From: Bradyrhizobium sp. Ce-3
Lineage (GTDB): Bacteria > Pseudomonadota > Alphaproteobacteria > Rhizobiales > Xanthobacteraceae
NCBI RefSeq assembly: GCF_022835695.1
Contig: NZ_BQUV01000002.1
Span: 1 to 64,000 of the forward strand
Direction of reading: 5' to 3'
Length of the DNA: 64,000 nucleotides
The notes under the pieces were generated by a model that was given only the letters and a program-made list of their open reading frames with translations, had not been told where the DNA came from and did not search any database. The position numbers were made by a program, and so were the translations under genes. How positions within the stretch are numbered: the first letter of the stretch is position 1; every line of letters starts with the position of its first letter. Below, piece after piece: positions 7,109 through 15,481 of the stretch.

Positions 7109-10100
7109 ATGGGAATCAACCAAGGGCCTATCAGCCTCGACCAGAAATACACCCAGGGCACCGGCCACGTCTTCATGACCGGCATCCAGGCGCTGGTTCG
7201 CCTGCCAATGGCGCAGATCAGACGCGACCGCGCCGCAGGTCTCAACACGGCAGGTTTCATCTCCGGCTATCGCGGTTCCCCGCTCGGCGGCTACGACCAG
7301 CAGCTGTTCGCCGCCCGCAAGCACCTCGAGCAGTACAACATCAAATTCCAGCCGGGCGTGAACGAGGATCTGGCGGCCACCGCGATCTGGGGCTCGCAGC
7401 AGCTCGGGCTCTCGGCCGGCGCCAAATATGATGGCGCGGTCGGCATCTGGTACGGCAAGGGCCCCGGCGTCGACCGTTGCGGCGACGTGTTCCGCCATGG
7501 CAATGCGGCGGGCTCCGCCAAGCATGGCGGCGTGCTCTGCCTTGCCGGCGACGACCACGGTGCAAAATCCTCCACCGTCCCGCATCAATCCGACCACGCC
7601 TTCATCTCCGCGCTGATGCCGTATCTCTACCCCTCCAGCATCCACGAAATGATCGAGATGGGCCTCCTGGGTATCGCGATGTCGCGCTACTCCGGCTGCT
7701 GGGTCGGCATGAAGGTGATCACCGAGACGGTCGAGACCACGGCCGAGATCGACCTCACCGACGAGATGACGCCGTTCATCATCCCGGCCGATTTCGAGTT
7801 GCCGCCGGGCGGGTTGAACATCCGCTGGCCCGACGACCGCTTCGAGCAGGACCGGCGCTTACAGGACTACAAGGGCTTTGCGGCGATCGCCTTTGCCCGC
7901 GCCAACAAGGTCAACCGCATCACCATGGATTCGCCGAACGCGCGCTACGGCATCATGGCGTCCGGCAAGAGCTATGAGGACATCCGCCAGGCGCTGCGCG
8001 AGCTCGGCATCACGCCCGACGTCGCCGCCAAGATCGGTCTCCGCCTCTACAAGATCGGCATGCCCTGGCCGCTGGAGCCGGAAGGCGTCCGCAACTTCGC
8101 GGTCGGCCTCGAGGAGATCTTCATCGTCGAGGAGCGCCGCGAGATTGTCGAGAACCAGGTCAAGCAGGAACTGTTCAACTGGCGCGACGACGTACGCCCG
8201 CGCATCGTCGGCAAGATGGACGACCACGACAAGCGCTTCCTGACTTTTGCCGCCGAGCTCAGCGTGGCCTCGCTCGCAAGCTCGCTCACCGAGCGGCTGC
8301 TTCGACTTAATCTCAACCCTGAAATCGCCGAGATGCTGCGCGCCAAGGCCGACTGGTTCAACGGCCGGCAGTCGTCGCAGATGCAGGCGACTGCGCCGGT
8401 CAGTCGCACGCCGTATTTTTGCTCGGGCTGCCCACACAACACCTCGACCAAGGTGCCGGAGGGCAGCCGCGCGCTCGGCGGCATCGGCTGCCACTTCATG
8501 GCGCTGTGGATGAACCGCTCCACCGAGACCTTCACCCATATGGGCGGCGAGGGCGTGCCGTGGGTCGGCATCGCGCCGTTCACCAACGAGAACCACATCT
8601 TCGCCAATCTCGGCGACGGTACTTACTTCCATTCCGGCATTCTCGCGATCCGCCAGTCGATCGCCTCCAAGGCCAACATCACCTACAAGATCCTGTACAA
8701 CGACGCCGTCGCCATGACCGGCGGCCAGCGCCACGACGGCGACCTGTCGCCGCAGCAGATCACGTTCCAGCTCCACGCCGAAGGCATCCGCGAGATCTAC
8801 CTGGTCTCGGAAAATCCCGCTGCCTATCCGGCCGATACCATTGCGCCCGGCGTCAAGCTGTTCCATCGCGACGAGCTCGAGAACGTCCAGAAGATGTGCC
8901 GCGACACCAAGGGCACCTCGGCGATCGTGTTCGTGCAGACCTGCGCCGCCGAAAAGCGCCGCCGCCGCAAGCGCGGCCTGATGGAGGATCCGGCGCGCCG
9001 CGTACTGATCAATCCCGCGGTCTGCGAAGGCTGCGGCGACTGCTCGGTGCAGTCGAACTGCATCTCGGTCGAGCCGCTGGAGACTGAGCTTGGGCGCAAG
9101 CGCACCATCAACCAGTCGACCTGCAACAAAGACTATTCCTGCGTGAAGGGCTTCTGCCCGTCCTTCGTCACGGTCGACGGCGGCGCACTCAAGCGTCGCG
9201 CGCCGACCGAGCTTGGCGATATCGGCGCCTTGCCGGAGCCGGCCTCGAAACCCGCGCTCGACAGGCCCTACAACATCGCGGTCGGCGGCGTCGGCGGCAC
9301 CGGCGTGCTCACGATCGGCGCGCTGCTCGGCATGGCCGCGCATATCGAGGGCAAGGCTTCGATGATCCTCGACATGTCCGGCCTTGCCCAGAAGGGCGGC
9401 GCGGTGCTCAGCCACGTCCGGCTCTCCGAGCACACCGCCGACGTGACCTGCTCGCGCATCGTGACCGGCACGGCCGATCTGGTGCTCGCGGCCGACGAGG
9501 TCGTCGCGGTCTCCAAGGACACCATCACGCTGTGCGAACCGAGCCGCACCGTCGGCATCATCAACAGCCACATCATCCCGACCGCGGATTTCATCCTCAA
9601 CCGCGACTTCAACTTCCAGACCCGCAAGGTCAACAGCGTGCTGGAGACCGAACTGCGCAAGGACTCAGCTTTCTTCGACTTCACCAAGCCGGCCGAAGCG
9701 CTGCTCGGTGACAGCATCGCCACCAACATCATGATGATGGGCTTTGCCTATCAGCGCGGGCTGTTGCCGCTGTCGGCGGACTCGATCCAGCAGGCGATCG
9801 AGGTCAACGGGGTCTCGATCAAGATGAACACCCAGGCGTTCCAGCTCGGGCGCCTGGCCGCGGCCGATCCGGCGCGCCTCGCCGCGATGATGAAGGGGCA
9901 GGATAGCGACGCGGCCCCGGTGAAGTCGCTGGACGCGATGTCGCTCGACGAGATCATCACCCATCGCATGGCGCTGCTGACCAGCTACCAGAATGCGCGT
10001 CTGGCAAAACGCTACCGCAAGCTGGTCGACCAGGTCCGCGACGCCGCCAGCAAGGGCGGCTATGGCGAGGCGCTGCCGCGCGCGGTCGCGATCAACTATG

Positions 10101-10603
10101 CCAAGCTGCTCGCCTACAAGGATGAGTATGAGGTGGCGCGGCTGTTCACCGATGGCCGCTTCGAGAAGCAGCTGCGCGACCAGTTCGAGGGCGACTTCAA
10201 GTTCAACTTCAATCTCGCCCCGCCGATCCTTGGCGGCGGGCTCGACGCGCAGGGCCGTCCGAAGAAGCGTGCCTTCGGGGCGTGGATGATGTCGGCCTTC
10301 AAGGTGATGGCACGATTCCGCTTCCTGCGCGGCACGCCGCTCGACATCTTCGGCTACAACGCCGACCGCAGGCTCGAGCGCGACCTGATCGCGGGCTACG
10401 AGAAGGATGTCGCGACGGTGCTCAGCCTGCTGTCGCCGCTCAATCACGACATCGCGGTCGAACTGCTGTCGTTGCCCGACCGCATCCGCGGCTACGGCCC
10501 GGTGAAGGACAAGGCGGTCAAGGACGCAAAGGTTCGCTACGCGCAACTCGCCGCCGACCTCGCCAACCCGCCGCCGGCACCGCGGCAGATGGCTGCGGAG
10601 TAG
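7109..10603 (+). CDS. Fused indolepyruvate ferredoxin oxidoreductase (IorA-IorB type, 1164 aa)
   Basis: The enzyme converts aryl-pyruvates (indole-, phenylpyruvate) or related 2-oxoacids plus CoA to acyl-CoA, using thiamine diphosphate and ferredoxin. Domains in order: pyrimidine-binding half (about 15-230), TPP-binding half with NLGDGTY near 500 and ILYNDAVAMTGGQ near 535, a ferredoxin-like segment with Cys 639, 642, 645, 651, 672, 678 and 683, and the gamma (acceptor) domain from about 725 with GGVGGTGV. All subunits are in one chain, the usual proteobacterial form. Start ATG follows AGAGGG. It is upstream of, but 267 bases from, the thiolase cluster. Confidence 0.93.
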   Translation: MGINQGPISLDQKYTQGTGHVFMTGIQALVRLPMAQIRRDRAAGLNTAGFISGYRGSPLGGYDQQLFAARKHLEQYNIKFQPGVNEDLAATAIWGSQQLGLSAGAKYDGAVGIWYGKGPGVDRCGDVFRHGNAAGSAKHGGVLCLAGDDHGAKSSTVPHQSDHAFISALMPYLYPSSIHEMIEMGLLGIAMSRYSGCWVGMKVITETVETTAEIDLTDEMTPFIIPADFELPPGGLNIRWPDDRFEQDRRLQDYKGFAAIAFARANKVNRITMDSPNARYGIMASGKSYEDIRQALRELGITPDVAAKIGLRLYKIGMPWPLEPEGVRNFAVGLEEIFIVEERREIVENQVKQELFNWRDDVRPRIVGKMDDHDKRFLTFAAELSVASLASSLTERLLRLNLNPEIAEMLRAKADWFNGRQSSQMQATAPVSRTPYFCSGCPHNTSTKVPEGSRALGGIGCHFMALWMNRSTETFTHMGGEGVPWVGIAPFTNENHIFANLGDGTYFHSGILAIRQSIASKANITYKILYNDAVAMTGGQRHDGDLSPQQITFQLHAEGIREIYLVSENPAAYPADTIAPGVKLFHRDELENVQKMCRDTKGTSAIVFVQTCAAEKRRRRKRGLMEDPARRVLINPAVCEGCGDCSVQSNCISVEPLETELGRKRTINQSTCNKDYSCVKGFCPSFVTVDGGALKRRAPTELGDIGALPEPASKPALDRPYNIAVGGVGGTGVLTIGALLGMAAHIEGKASMILDMSGLAQKGGAVLSHVRLSEHTADVTCSRIVTGTADLVLAADEVVAVSKDTITLCEPSRTVGIINSHIIPTADFILNRDFNFQTRKVNSVLETELRKDSAFFDFTKPAEALLGDSIATNIMMMGFAYQRGLLPLSADSIQQAIEVNGVSIKMNTQAFQLGRLAAADPARLAAMMKGQDSDAAPVKSLDAMSLDEIITHRMALLTSYQNARLAKRYRKLVDQVRDAASKGGYGEALPRAVAINYAKLLAYKDEYEVARLFTDGRFEKQLRDQFEGDFKFNFNLAPPILGGGLDAQGRPKKRAFGAWMMSAFKVMARFRFLRGTPLDIFGYNADRRLERDLIAGYEKDVATVLSLLSPLNHDIAVELLSLPDRIRGYGPVKDKAVKDAKVRYAQLAADLANPPPAPRQMAAE

Positions 10604-10622
10604 GGGTCTCCACATATTCGAT

Positions 10623-10743
10623 GTCGTCCCGGCGTAGGCCGGGACCCATAACCGCCGCACTTCGTTGTTGCGCAACGCTGGGCCACAGCTGACTCCCACC
10701 ACACGACCCTGTGGTTATGGATCCCGGCTTTCGCCGGGACGAC
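10623..10743. repeat. Full-length GTCGTCCCGGC intergenic repeat, copy 1
   Basis: The element is 121 bases: GTCGTCCCGGCGTAGGCCGGGACCCATAACC at the left and GGTTATGGATCCCGGCTTTCGCCGGGACGAC at the right, each arm a hairpin and the two arms inverted relative to one another. The centre holds GGGCCACAGC. The copy at 16347-16468 has the same design; a damaged copy is at 80-198. It separates the ferredoxin oxidoreductase gene from the thiolase operon. Confidence 0.85.
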
Positions 10744-10870
10744 ACCGGTTTTGGGGCGCGCATATTCGCGCTCTTTGACAGTCTCGCCTGACGGAATATT
10801 TCCGCGCTTGCCAAGGTCGCGTCGCCGGTTCAGAAAAACGCTGGAGCGAGAAACGCCAGCGGAGAGCGAT

Positions 10871-12028
10871 TTGACCATCAAGGGCAAGGCCTACATTGCC
10901 GGGATCTACGAACATCCCACCCGGCATGCACCCGATAAATCAACAGCACAGCTGCATGCCGAGGTCGCCAAGGGCGCGATCGAGGATGCCGGGCTCACCA
11001 AGGACGACATCGACGGCTATTTCTGCGCCGGCGATGCGCCGGGCGGGCTGTGGCCGATGGTCGATTATCTCGGTCTCAACACCAAGAAGCTGCGGCACAT
11101 CGATTCCACCGAGACCGGTGGCTGTTCCTATCTGATCCATCTCGGCCACGCCGCCGAGGCGATCGCCGCCGGCAAGTGCTCGGTCGCGCTGGTCACGCTG
11201 GCGGGCAAGCCGCGCACCGGCCCGATGCCGCCGCGCGCCTCCGGCGCCGAGGCCGATTTCGAATCCGCTTACGGGGCTACCACGCACAATGCCTATGGCA
11301 TGTGTGCCATGCGCCATATGCACGACTACGGCACCACCTCCGAGCAGCTCGCCTGGATCAAGGTCGCGGCCTCGCATCACGCGCAATACAATCCGCATGC
11401 GATGTTGAAAGAGGTCGTCACTGTCGAGGACGTCTTGAACTCGCCGATGATCTCCGATCCGCTGCACCGGATGGATTGCTGCGTCGTCACCGACGGCGGC
11501 GGCGCGATGATCGTCACAACGCCGGAGATCGCCAAGAGCCTGAAGAAGCCGCTGGTGCGCCTGATCGGCCACGGCGAGGCGGCGAAGGGCCCGCGCGGCG
11601 GCAAGGACCTCGACCTGACATACTCCGCCGGCGTCTGGTCCGGCCCGCGCGCCTTCGAGGAAGCGGGCGTGACGCCCAAGGACATCAAATACGCCTCGAT
11701 CTATGACAGCTTCACCATCACGGTGCTGATGCAGCTCGAGGACCTCGGCTTCTGCAAGAAGGGCGAGGGCGGCAAGTTCGTCGCCGACGGCAATCTGATC
11801 TCGGGTGTCGGCAAGCTGCCGTTCAACACGGATGGCGGCGGGCTGTGCAGCAACCATCCCGTCAACCGCGGCGGCATGACCAAGATCCTCGAGGCTGTGC
11901 GCCAGCTGCGCGGCGAGGCGCATCCCAAGGTGCAGGTGAAGAACTGCGACCTCGCGATCGCCCACGGCACCGGCGGTCTGCTCGGCGTTCGCCACGCCGC
12001 CTCAACCTGTATTCTGGAGCGTGCGTGA
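10871..12028 (+). CDS. SCP2-type thiolase-like protein (385 aa)
   Basis: The start is taken as TTG 10871, behind GGAGAG, since LTIKGKAYIAG is where thiolase homology begins; an upstream ATG at 10751 adds 40 unrelated residues. The fold marks are ETGGCSYL near residue 85, CSNHPVNRGG near 329 and AHGTGG near 365. Canonical thiolases have Cys in the last motif; here it is His, as in non-specific lipid-transfer (SCP-x/Ltp) thiolases and the Ltp2 aldolases. It overlaps the next gene by one base (TGATG), pointing to a complex with that DUF35 protein. It may be a thiolase or a retro-aldolase. Confidence 0.88.
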   Translation: MTIKGKAYIAGIYEHPTRHAPDKSTAQLHAEVAKGAIEDAGLTKDDIDGYFCAGDAPGGLWPMVDYLGLNTKKLRHIDSTETGGCSYLIHLGHAAEAIAAGKCSVALVTLAGKPRTGPMPPRASGAEADFESAYGATTHNAYGMCAMRHMHDYGTTSEQLAWIKVAASHHAQYNPHAMLKEVVTVEDVLNSPMISDPLHRMDCCVVTDGGGAMIVTTPEIAKSLKKPLVRLIGHGEAAKGPRGGKDLDLTYSAGVWSGPRAFEEAGVTPKDIKYASIYDSFTITVLMQLEDLGFCKKGEGGKFVADGNLISGVGKLPFNTDGGGLCSNHPVNRGGMTKILEAVRQLRGEAHPKVQVKNCDLAIAHGTGGLLGVRHAASTCILERA

Positions 12029-12417
12029 TGTCTGAAGCCAAGAAGTACAATGCCCCGGTGACCAATCCGGAGACCGCACCGTTCTGGGAAGCGGCGAAGG
12101 CGGGCAAGTTCATGATCAAGCGCTGCACCACCTGCGGCGAGGCGCATTACTTCCCGCGCGCAATCTGCCCGTTCTGCTTCTCCGACAAGACGGTGTGGGA
12201 AGAATCGAGCGGCGAGGCGACGGTCTACACCTACAGCCTGATGCGGAAGTCGCCGACCGGTCCGTATGCGATCGCCTATGTGACGTTGAAGGAAGGCCCG
12301 TCGCTGCAGACCAATATCGTCGATTGCGATCTGGAGACGGTGAAGATCGGCCAGAAGGTGAAGGTGGTGTGGAAGCCGACCGACGGCGCCCCGCTGCCGT
12401 TCTTCACGCCGGCCTAG
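12028..12417 (+). CDS. DUF35 OB-fold / zinc-ribbon partner of thiolase (129 aa)
   Basis: A rubredoxin-like zinc ribbon lies at residues 30-50 (CTTCG and CPFC pairs) and an OB-fold follows (YTYSLMRKSPTG, then LQTNIVDCD). This is the acyl-CoA-associated DUF35 family. In actinobacterial steroid degradation such a domain (ChsH2-DUF35) pairs with an Ltp2 thiolase-like protein to make an aldolase; elsewhere it helps SCP2-type thiolases. The one-base overlap with the thiolase gene supports a fixed pair. Confidence 0.92.
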   Translation: MSEAKKYNAPVTNPETAPFWEAAKAGKFMIKRCTTCGEAHYFPRAICPFCFSDKTVWEESSGEATVYTYSLMRKSPTGPYAIAYVTLKEGPSLQTNIVDCDLETVKIGQKVKVVWKPTDGAPLPFFTPA

Positions 12418-12423
12418 AAAGTA

Positions 12424-12576
12424 CCTTCTCCCCTTGCGGGGGAAGGTGGCAGCCGAAGGCTGCCGGAAGAGGGGTGTCTCTCCACGAATAGAGACTTTCC
12501 GCGGAAGCAACCCCTCTCCCAAACGAGTCTGCGTTTGATGCCGGTGCAGCCCTCTCCCGCAAGGGGAGAGGGCGCA
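12424..12576. repeat. CCCTCTCCC...GGGAGAGGG type intergenic repeat
   Basis: CCTTCTCCCCTTGCGGGGGAAGG at the left and CCCTCTCCCGCAAGGGGAGAGGG at the right are hairpins around a middle that holds GAAGAGGGGTG and its inverted form AACCCCTCTCCC. It lies inside the otherwise continuous thiolase-to-Nudix gene run, between the DUF35 and MaoC genes, and may form structure in the mRNA. Confidence 0.8.
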
Positions 12577-12620
12577 ATCACGGGCAGCGCTGAAGCAAGA
12601 AGGTTCGGGGAGAAACAACA

Positions 12621-13481
12621 ATGCCGATCGTGTACGAACAACTGATGGCCCTGAAAAATCTCGGCCAGAAATACAGCTACGCCGACCGCGACGTGATGCT
12701 GTACGCCTATGGCATCGGCCTCGGCGCCGATCCGATGGACGAGAACGAACTCGCCTTCGTCAACGAGGGCGTGCTGACACCGCGCCCGCTCAAGGTGGTG
12801 CCGACGTTTGCCTCGGTCGCGGCCTGGGGCGCCGGCCCCGGCGAGATGAACCTCAACCGCGTGATGGTGGTCGACGGCGAGCGCGACATCACCTTCCACA
12901 AGCCGTTCGCGACCGCGGCCCAGATCACGGCCGACTCGACCGTGCTCGACGTGTTCGACAAGGGCAAGGACAAGGGCGCGGTGATCCGGCACCAGACCGT
13001 GCTCAGGGATGAGAAGGGCGACAAGCTCGCGACGCTGGTGGCCTCGCGCTTCGCCCGCGGCGATGGCGGCTTCGGCGGCCCGTCCGACGGCCAGCCCGAG
13101 CCGCACAAGGTGCCGGAACGCGCGCCGGACCAGGTGGTCGATATCACCACGCGACCCGACCAGGCATTGATCTACCGCTTGTGCGGCGACCGCAACCCGC
13201 TGCACTCCGATCCGGAGTTCGCCAGGAAGGCCGGATTCCCGCGGCCGATCCTGCACGGCATGTGCACCTACGGCATCACCTGCCGCGGCGTGCTGCAGAC
13301 CTATGCCGATTACGATCCCTCAGCCTTCAAGCAGCACGCGGCGCGGTTCTCCTCGCCGGTGTTTCCCGGCGAGACCGTGACCATGGAGCTGTGGAAGGAC
13401 GGCAATGTGGTGTCGTTCGAGGCCAAGGTGAAATCGCGCGGCGTCACCGTGATCAAGAGCGGCAAGACGGTGCTGGCGTAA
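12621..13481 (+). CDS. Double-hotdog MaoC-type 2-enoyl-CoA hydratase (286 aa)
   Basis: The two halves are an N-terminal hotdog without catalytic residues and a C-terminal hotdog with the hydratase-2 motif, YRLCGDRNPLHSDP at about 185-200, whose Asp and His are catalytic, followed by PRPILHGMCTYG. This is the layout of the hydratase-2 part of eukaryotic multifunctional enzyme type 2 and of bacterial ChsH-like proteins; it adds water to trans-2-enoyl-CoA to give (3R)-hydroxyacyl-CoA. The next gene is an SDR that would oxidise that product. Confidence 0.93.
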   Translation: MPIVYEQLMALKNLGQKYSYADRDVMLYAYGIGLGADPMDENELAFVNEGVLTPRPLKVVPTFASVAAWGAGPGEMNLNRVMVVDGERDITFHKPFATAAQITADSTVLDVFDKGKDKGAVIRHQTVLRDEKGDKLATLVASRFARGDGGFGGPSDGQPEPHKVPERAPDQVVDITTRPDQALIYRLCGDRNPLHSDPEFARKAGFPRPILHGMCTYGITCRGVLQTYADYDPSAFKQHAARFSSPVFPGETVTMELWKDGNVVSFEAKVKSRGVTVIKSGKTVLA

Positions 13482-13485
13482 CAGA

Positions 13486-13527
13486 CACCGTCATTCCGGG
13501 GCGCGAAGCGAACCCGGAATGACGGTG
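13486..13527. repeat. Perfect 15-bp inverted repeat (CCGTCATTCCGGG)
   Basis: CACCGTCATTCCGGG and CCCGGAATGACGGTG pair exactly across a 12-base loop. It follows the MaoC stop by four bases and precedes the SDR gene. It may act as a transcript-stabilising or attenuating hairpin inside the operon; there is no T-run. Confidence 0.85.
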
Positions 13528-13553
13528 ACAAAAACAACAAGGGAGAAACAACC

Positions 13554-14435
13554 ATGGGATTGCTCGACGGCAAGGTGGCGCTGATCACGGGCGCCGGCGG
13601 CGGACTGGGTGAGGCCTACGCAAAACTGTTTGCGCGCGAGGGTGCGGCAGTCGTGGTCAACGATCTCGGCGGCCCGCGCGACGGCTCGGGCTCCGACAAG
13701 TCGATGGCCGACAAGGTGGTCGACGCGATCAAGGCCGAGGGCGGCCGCGCGGTCGCCAACGGCGCCGATATCTCGACGCTGGCCGGCGGCCAGTCGGTGT
13801 TCGACGACGCGATCAAGCATTTCGGCCGCGCCGACATTCTCGTGAACAATGCCGGCATCCTGCTCGACGAGACCTTCCACAAGGCCAAGGAAGCAAATTG
13901 GGACAGGGTGATGAAGGTGCATCTGAAGGGCACCTTCTGCTGCACCCAGCCGGTGTTCAAATGGATGCGCGACAATGGCGGCGGCGTCATCGTCAACACC
14001 TCCTCGACCTCGGGCCTGATCGGCAATTTCGGCCAGACCAATTACGGCGCCGCCAAGGGCGGCATCTGGGGCCTCTCCAACGTGCTGGCGATCGAGGGCC
14101 GCAAGTACAACATCCGGATCTGGACGCTGGCGCCGGGCGCGCTGACCCGCATGACGGCGGACCTGCCGCGCTACAAGGAGAACCCCGGTGCGGCGCTTGG
14201 GCCTGACGGCATCGCGCCGGCCGTGCTCTATATGGTCAGCGACCTGTCGGGCGACCAGACCGGCAAGGTGCTCGGCGTCTCCGGCCCGCGCGGCGTCCGC
14301 GAGATGCGGATGATGGAAATGGAGGGCTGGACGCCGCCATTCACGGGATGGAAAGCCGAAGATATCGTCACCCACGCCGAGGACATCTTCTTCTCCGAGG
14401 AGGAGATCAAGAAGTCGGCGCGGCGGTTCAAGTAG
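13554..14435 (+). CDS. SDR, MFE2-like (3R)-hydroxyacyl-CoA dehydrogenase (293 aa)
   Basis: This is a classical short-chain dehydrogenase: TGAGGGLG near residue 13 binds the dinucleotide, NDLGG follows, NNAG is near 98, and the catalytic pair is in TNYGAAKGG near 163 with Ser in NTSSTSG. The extended N-terminal insert with DGSGSDKS and the close match in style to the dehydrogenase domain of peroxisomal multifunctional enzyme type 2 suggest NAD-dependent oxidation of (3R)-hydroxyacyl-CoA, next to the hydratase gene. ATG follows AGGGAGA. The last 30 residues are acidic and unlike short SDRs. Confidence 0.9.
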   Translation: MGLLDGKVALITGAGGGLGEAYAKLFAREGAAVVVNDLGGPRDGSGSDKSMADKVVDAIKAEGGRAVANGADISTLAGGQSVFDDAIKHFGRADILVNNAGILLDETFHKAKEANWDRVMKVHLKGTFCCTQPVFKWMRDNGGGVIVNTSSTSGLIGNFGQTNYGAAKGGIWGLSNVLAIEGRKYNIRIWTLAPGALTRMTADLPRYKENPGAALGPDGIAPAVLYMVSDLSGDQTGKVLGVSGPRGVREMRMMEMEGWTPPFTGWKAEDIVTHAEDIFFSEEEIKKSARRFK

Positions 14436-14456
14436 CCCGCGACCGGGGCTTGTGGC

Positions 14457-14486
14457 TTCCCCGATGCGCGATGGCGCATCGGGGAA
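14457..14486. terminator. Strong hairpin after the SDR gene
   Basis: TTCCCCGATGCGC-gatg-GCGCATCGGGGAA is a perfect 13-bp stem with a 4-base loop. No T-run follows, so it may be a partial terminator or a 3'-protecting structure before the DapA-like gene. Confidence 0.65.
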
Positions 14487-14522
14487 TGACGCTGTATAGA
14501 GGCGGAAACAGATGAGGCACCC

Positions 14523-15479
14523 ATGACCAAACTCACCGCCCAGGCCGCCGGCACCTTTGCGATCGCGCCGACCCCGTTCCACGACGACGGCCGCATCGAT
14601 GAGGCATCGATCGATCGGTTGACCGATTTCTATACCGAGGTCGGCTGCGACGGCGTCACGGTGCTGGGCATCCTGGGCGAGGCGCCGAAGCTCGATGCCG
14701 CCGAGGCCGAGCAAGTCGCCCTGCGCTTCGTCAAACGTGCCAAGAAGCTGCAGGTGATCGTGGGTGTCTCGGCGCCGGGCTTTGCCACGATGCGCTCGCT
14801 GGCGAAGAAGTCGATGGATGCGGGTGCCGCGGGCGTCATGATCGCGCCGCCGCCGCATCTGCGCACCGACGACCAGATCACCGGCTATTTCAAGCAGGCG
14901 CAGGAAGCTGTTGGAGACGACATTCCCTGGGTGTTGCAGGACTATCCGTTGACGCTGACCGTCCAGTTCACGCCGGCGGTGATCCGCAAGATCGTGACGG
15001 ATTCGCCGTCCTGCGTGATGCTCAAGCATGAGGACTGGCCGGGGCTGGAGAAGATCTCGACCTTGCGCAACTTCCAGAAGGACGGTTCGCTGCGGCCGCT
15101 GTCGATCCTGGTCGGCAATGGCGGCCTGTTCCTCGATTTCGAGATGGAGCGCGGCGCCGACGGCGCGATGACCGGCTATGCCTTCCCGGAGCTACTGATC
15201 GACGTCGTCAATCTGTCGAAGGCCGGCAAGCGCGATGCCGCGCATGATCTGTTCGACGCGCATCTGCCGCTGATCCGCTACGAGCAGCAGCCCGGCGTCG
15301 GCCTCACCGTGCGCAAATACGTGCTGCAGAAGCGCGGCATCATCTCCTCCAGCGCCCAGCGCAAGCCGGGTTCCGTGATCACGCCGCAGGCGAGGGCGGA
15401 GGTCGACTATCTCCTGTCCCGTGTGGCGCGCGTCGACCGCCGCGCCAATCTGCAACCGCAATCCAGTGCAGCAGGCTAA
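14523..15479 (+). CDS. DapA-family (dihydrodipicolinate synthase-like) aldolase/lyase (318 aa)
   Basis: A TIM barrel with the DapA N-terminus (GTFAIAPTPFHDDGRID), GVTVLGILGEAPKL near residue 45 in the place of the GTTGE loop, QDYPLT near 140 (Tyr of the catalytic triad position) and VMLKHEDWPG near 168, where Lys would form the Schiff base to a 2-oxoacid. The HEDWPG wording differs from true DapA, and the context is acyl-CoA breakdown. So it more likely acts on a pyruvate-derived intermediate of the same pathway than in lysine synthesis. Confidence 0.85.
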   Translation: MTKLTAQAAGTFAIAPTPFHDDGRIDEASIDRLTDFYTEVGCDGVTVLGILGEAPKLDAAEAEQVALRFVKRAKKLQVIVGVSAPGFATMRSLAKKSMDAGAAGVMIAPPPHLRTDDQITGYFKQAQEAVGDDIPWVLQDYPLTLTVQFTPAVIRKIVTDSPSCVMLKHEDWPGLEKISTLRNFQKDGSLRPLSILVGNGGLFLDFEMERGADGAMTGYAFPELLIDVVNLSKAGKRDAAHDLFDAHLPLIRYEQQPGVGLTVRKYVLQKRGIISSSAQRKPGSVITPQARAEVDYLLSRVARVDRRANLQPQSSAAG

Positions 15480-15481
15480 GT

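Noticed and set aside
10751-10870. Upstream ATG giving a 40-residue longer thiolase
   Set aside because: The added residues are basic and unlike any thiolase, and the stretch follows an intergenic repeat; TTG 10871 with GGAGAG fits the family start.
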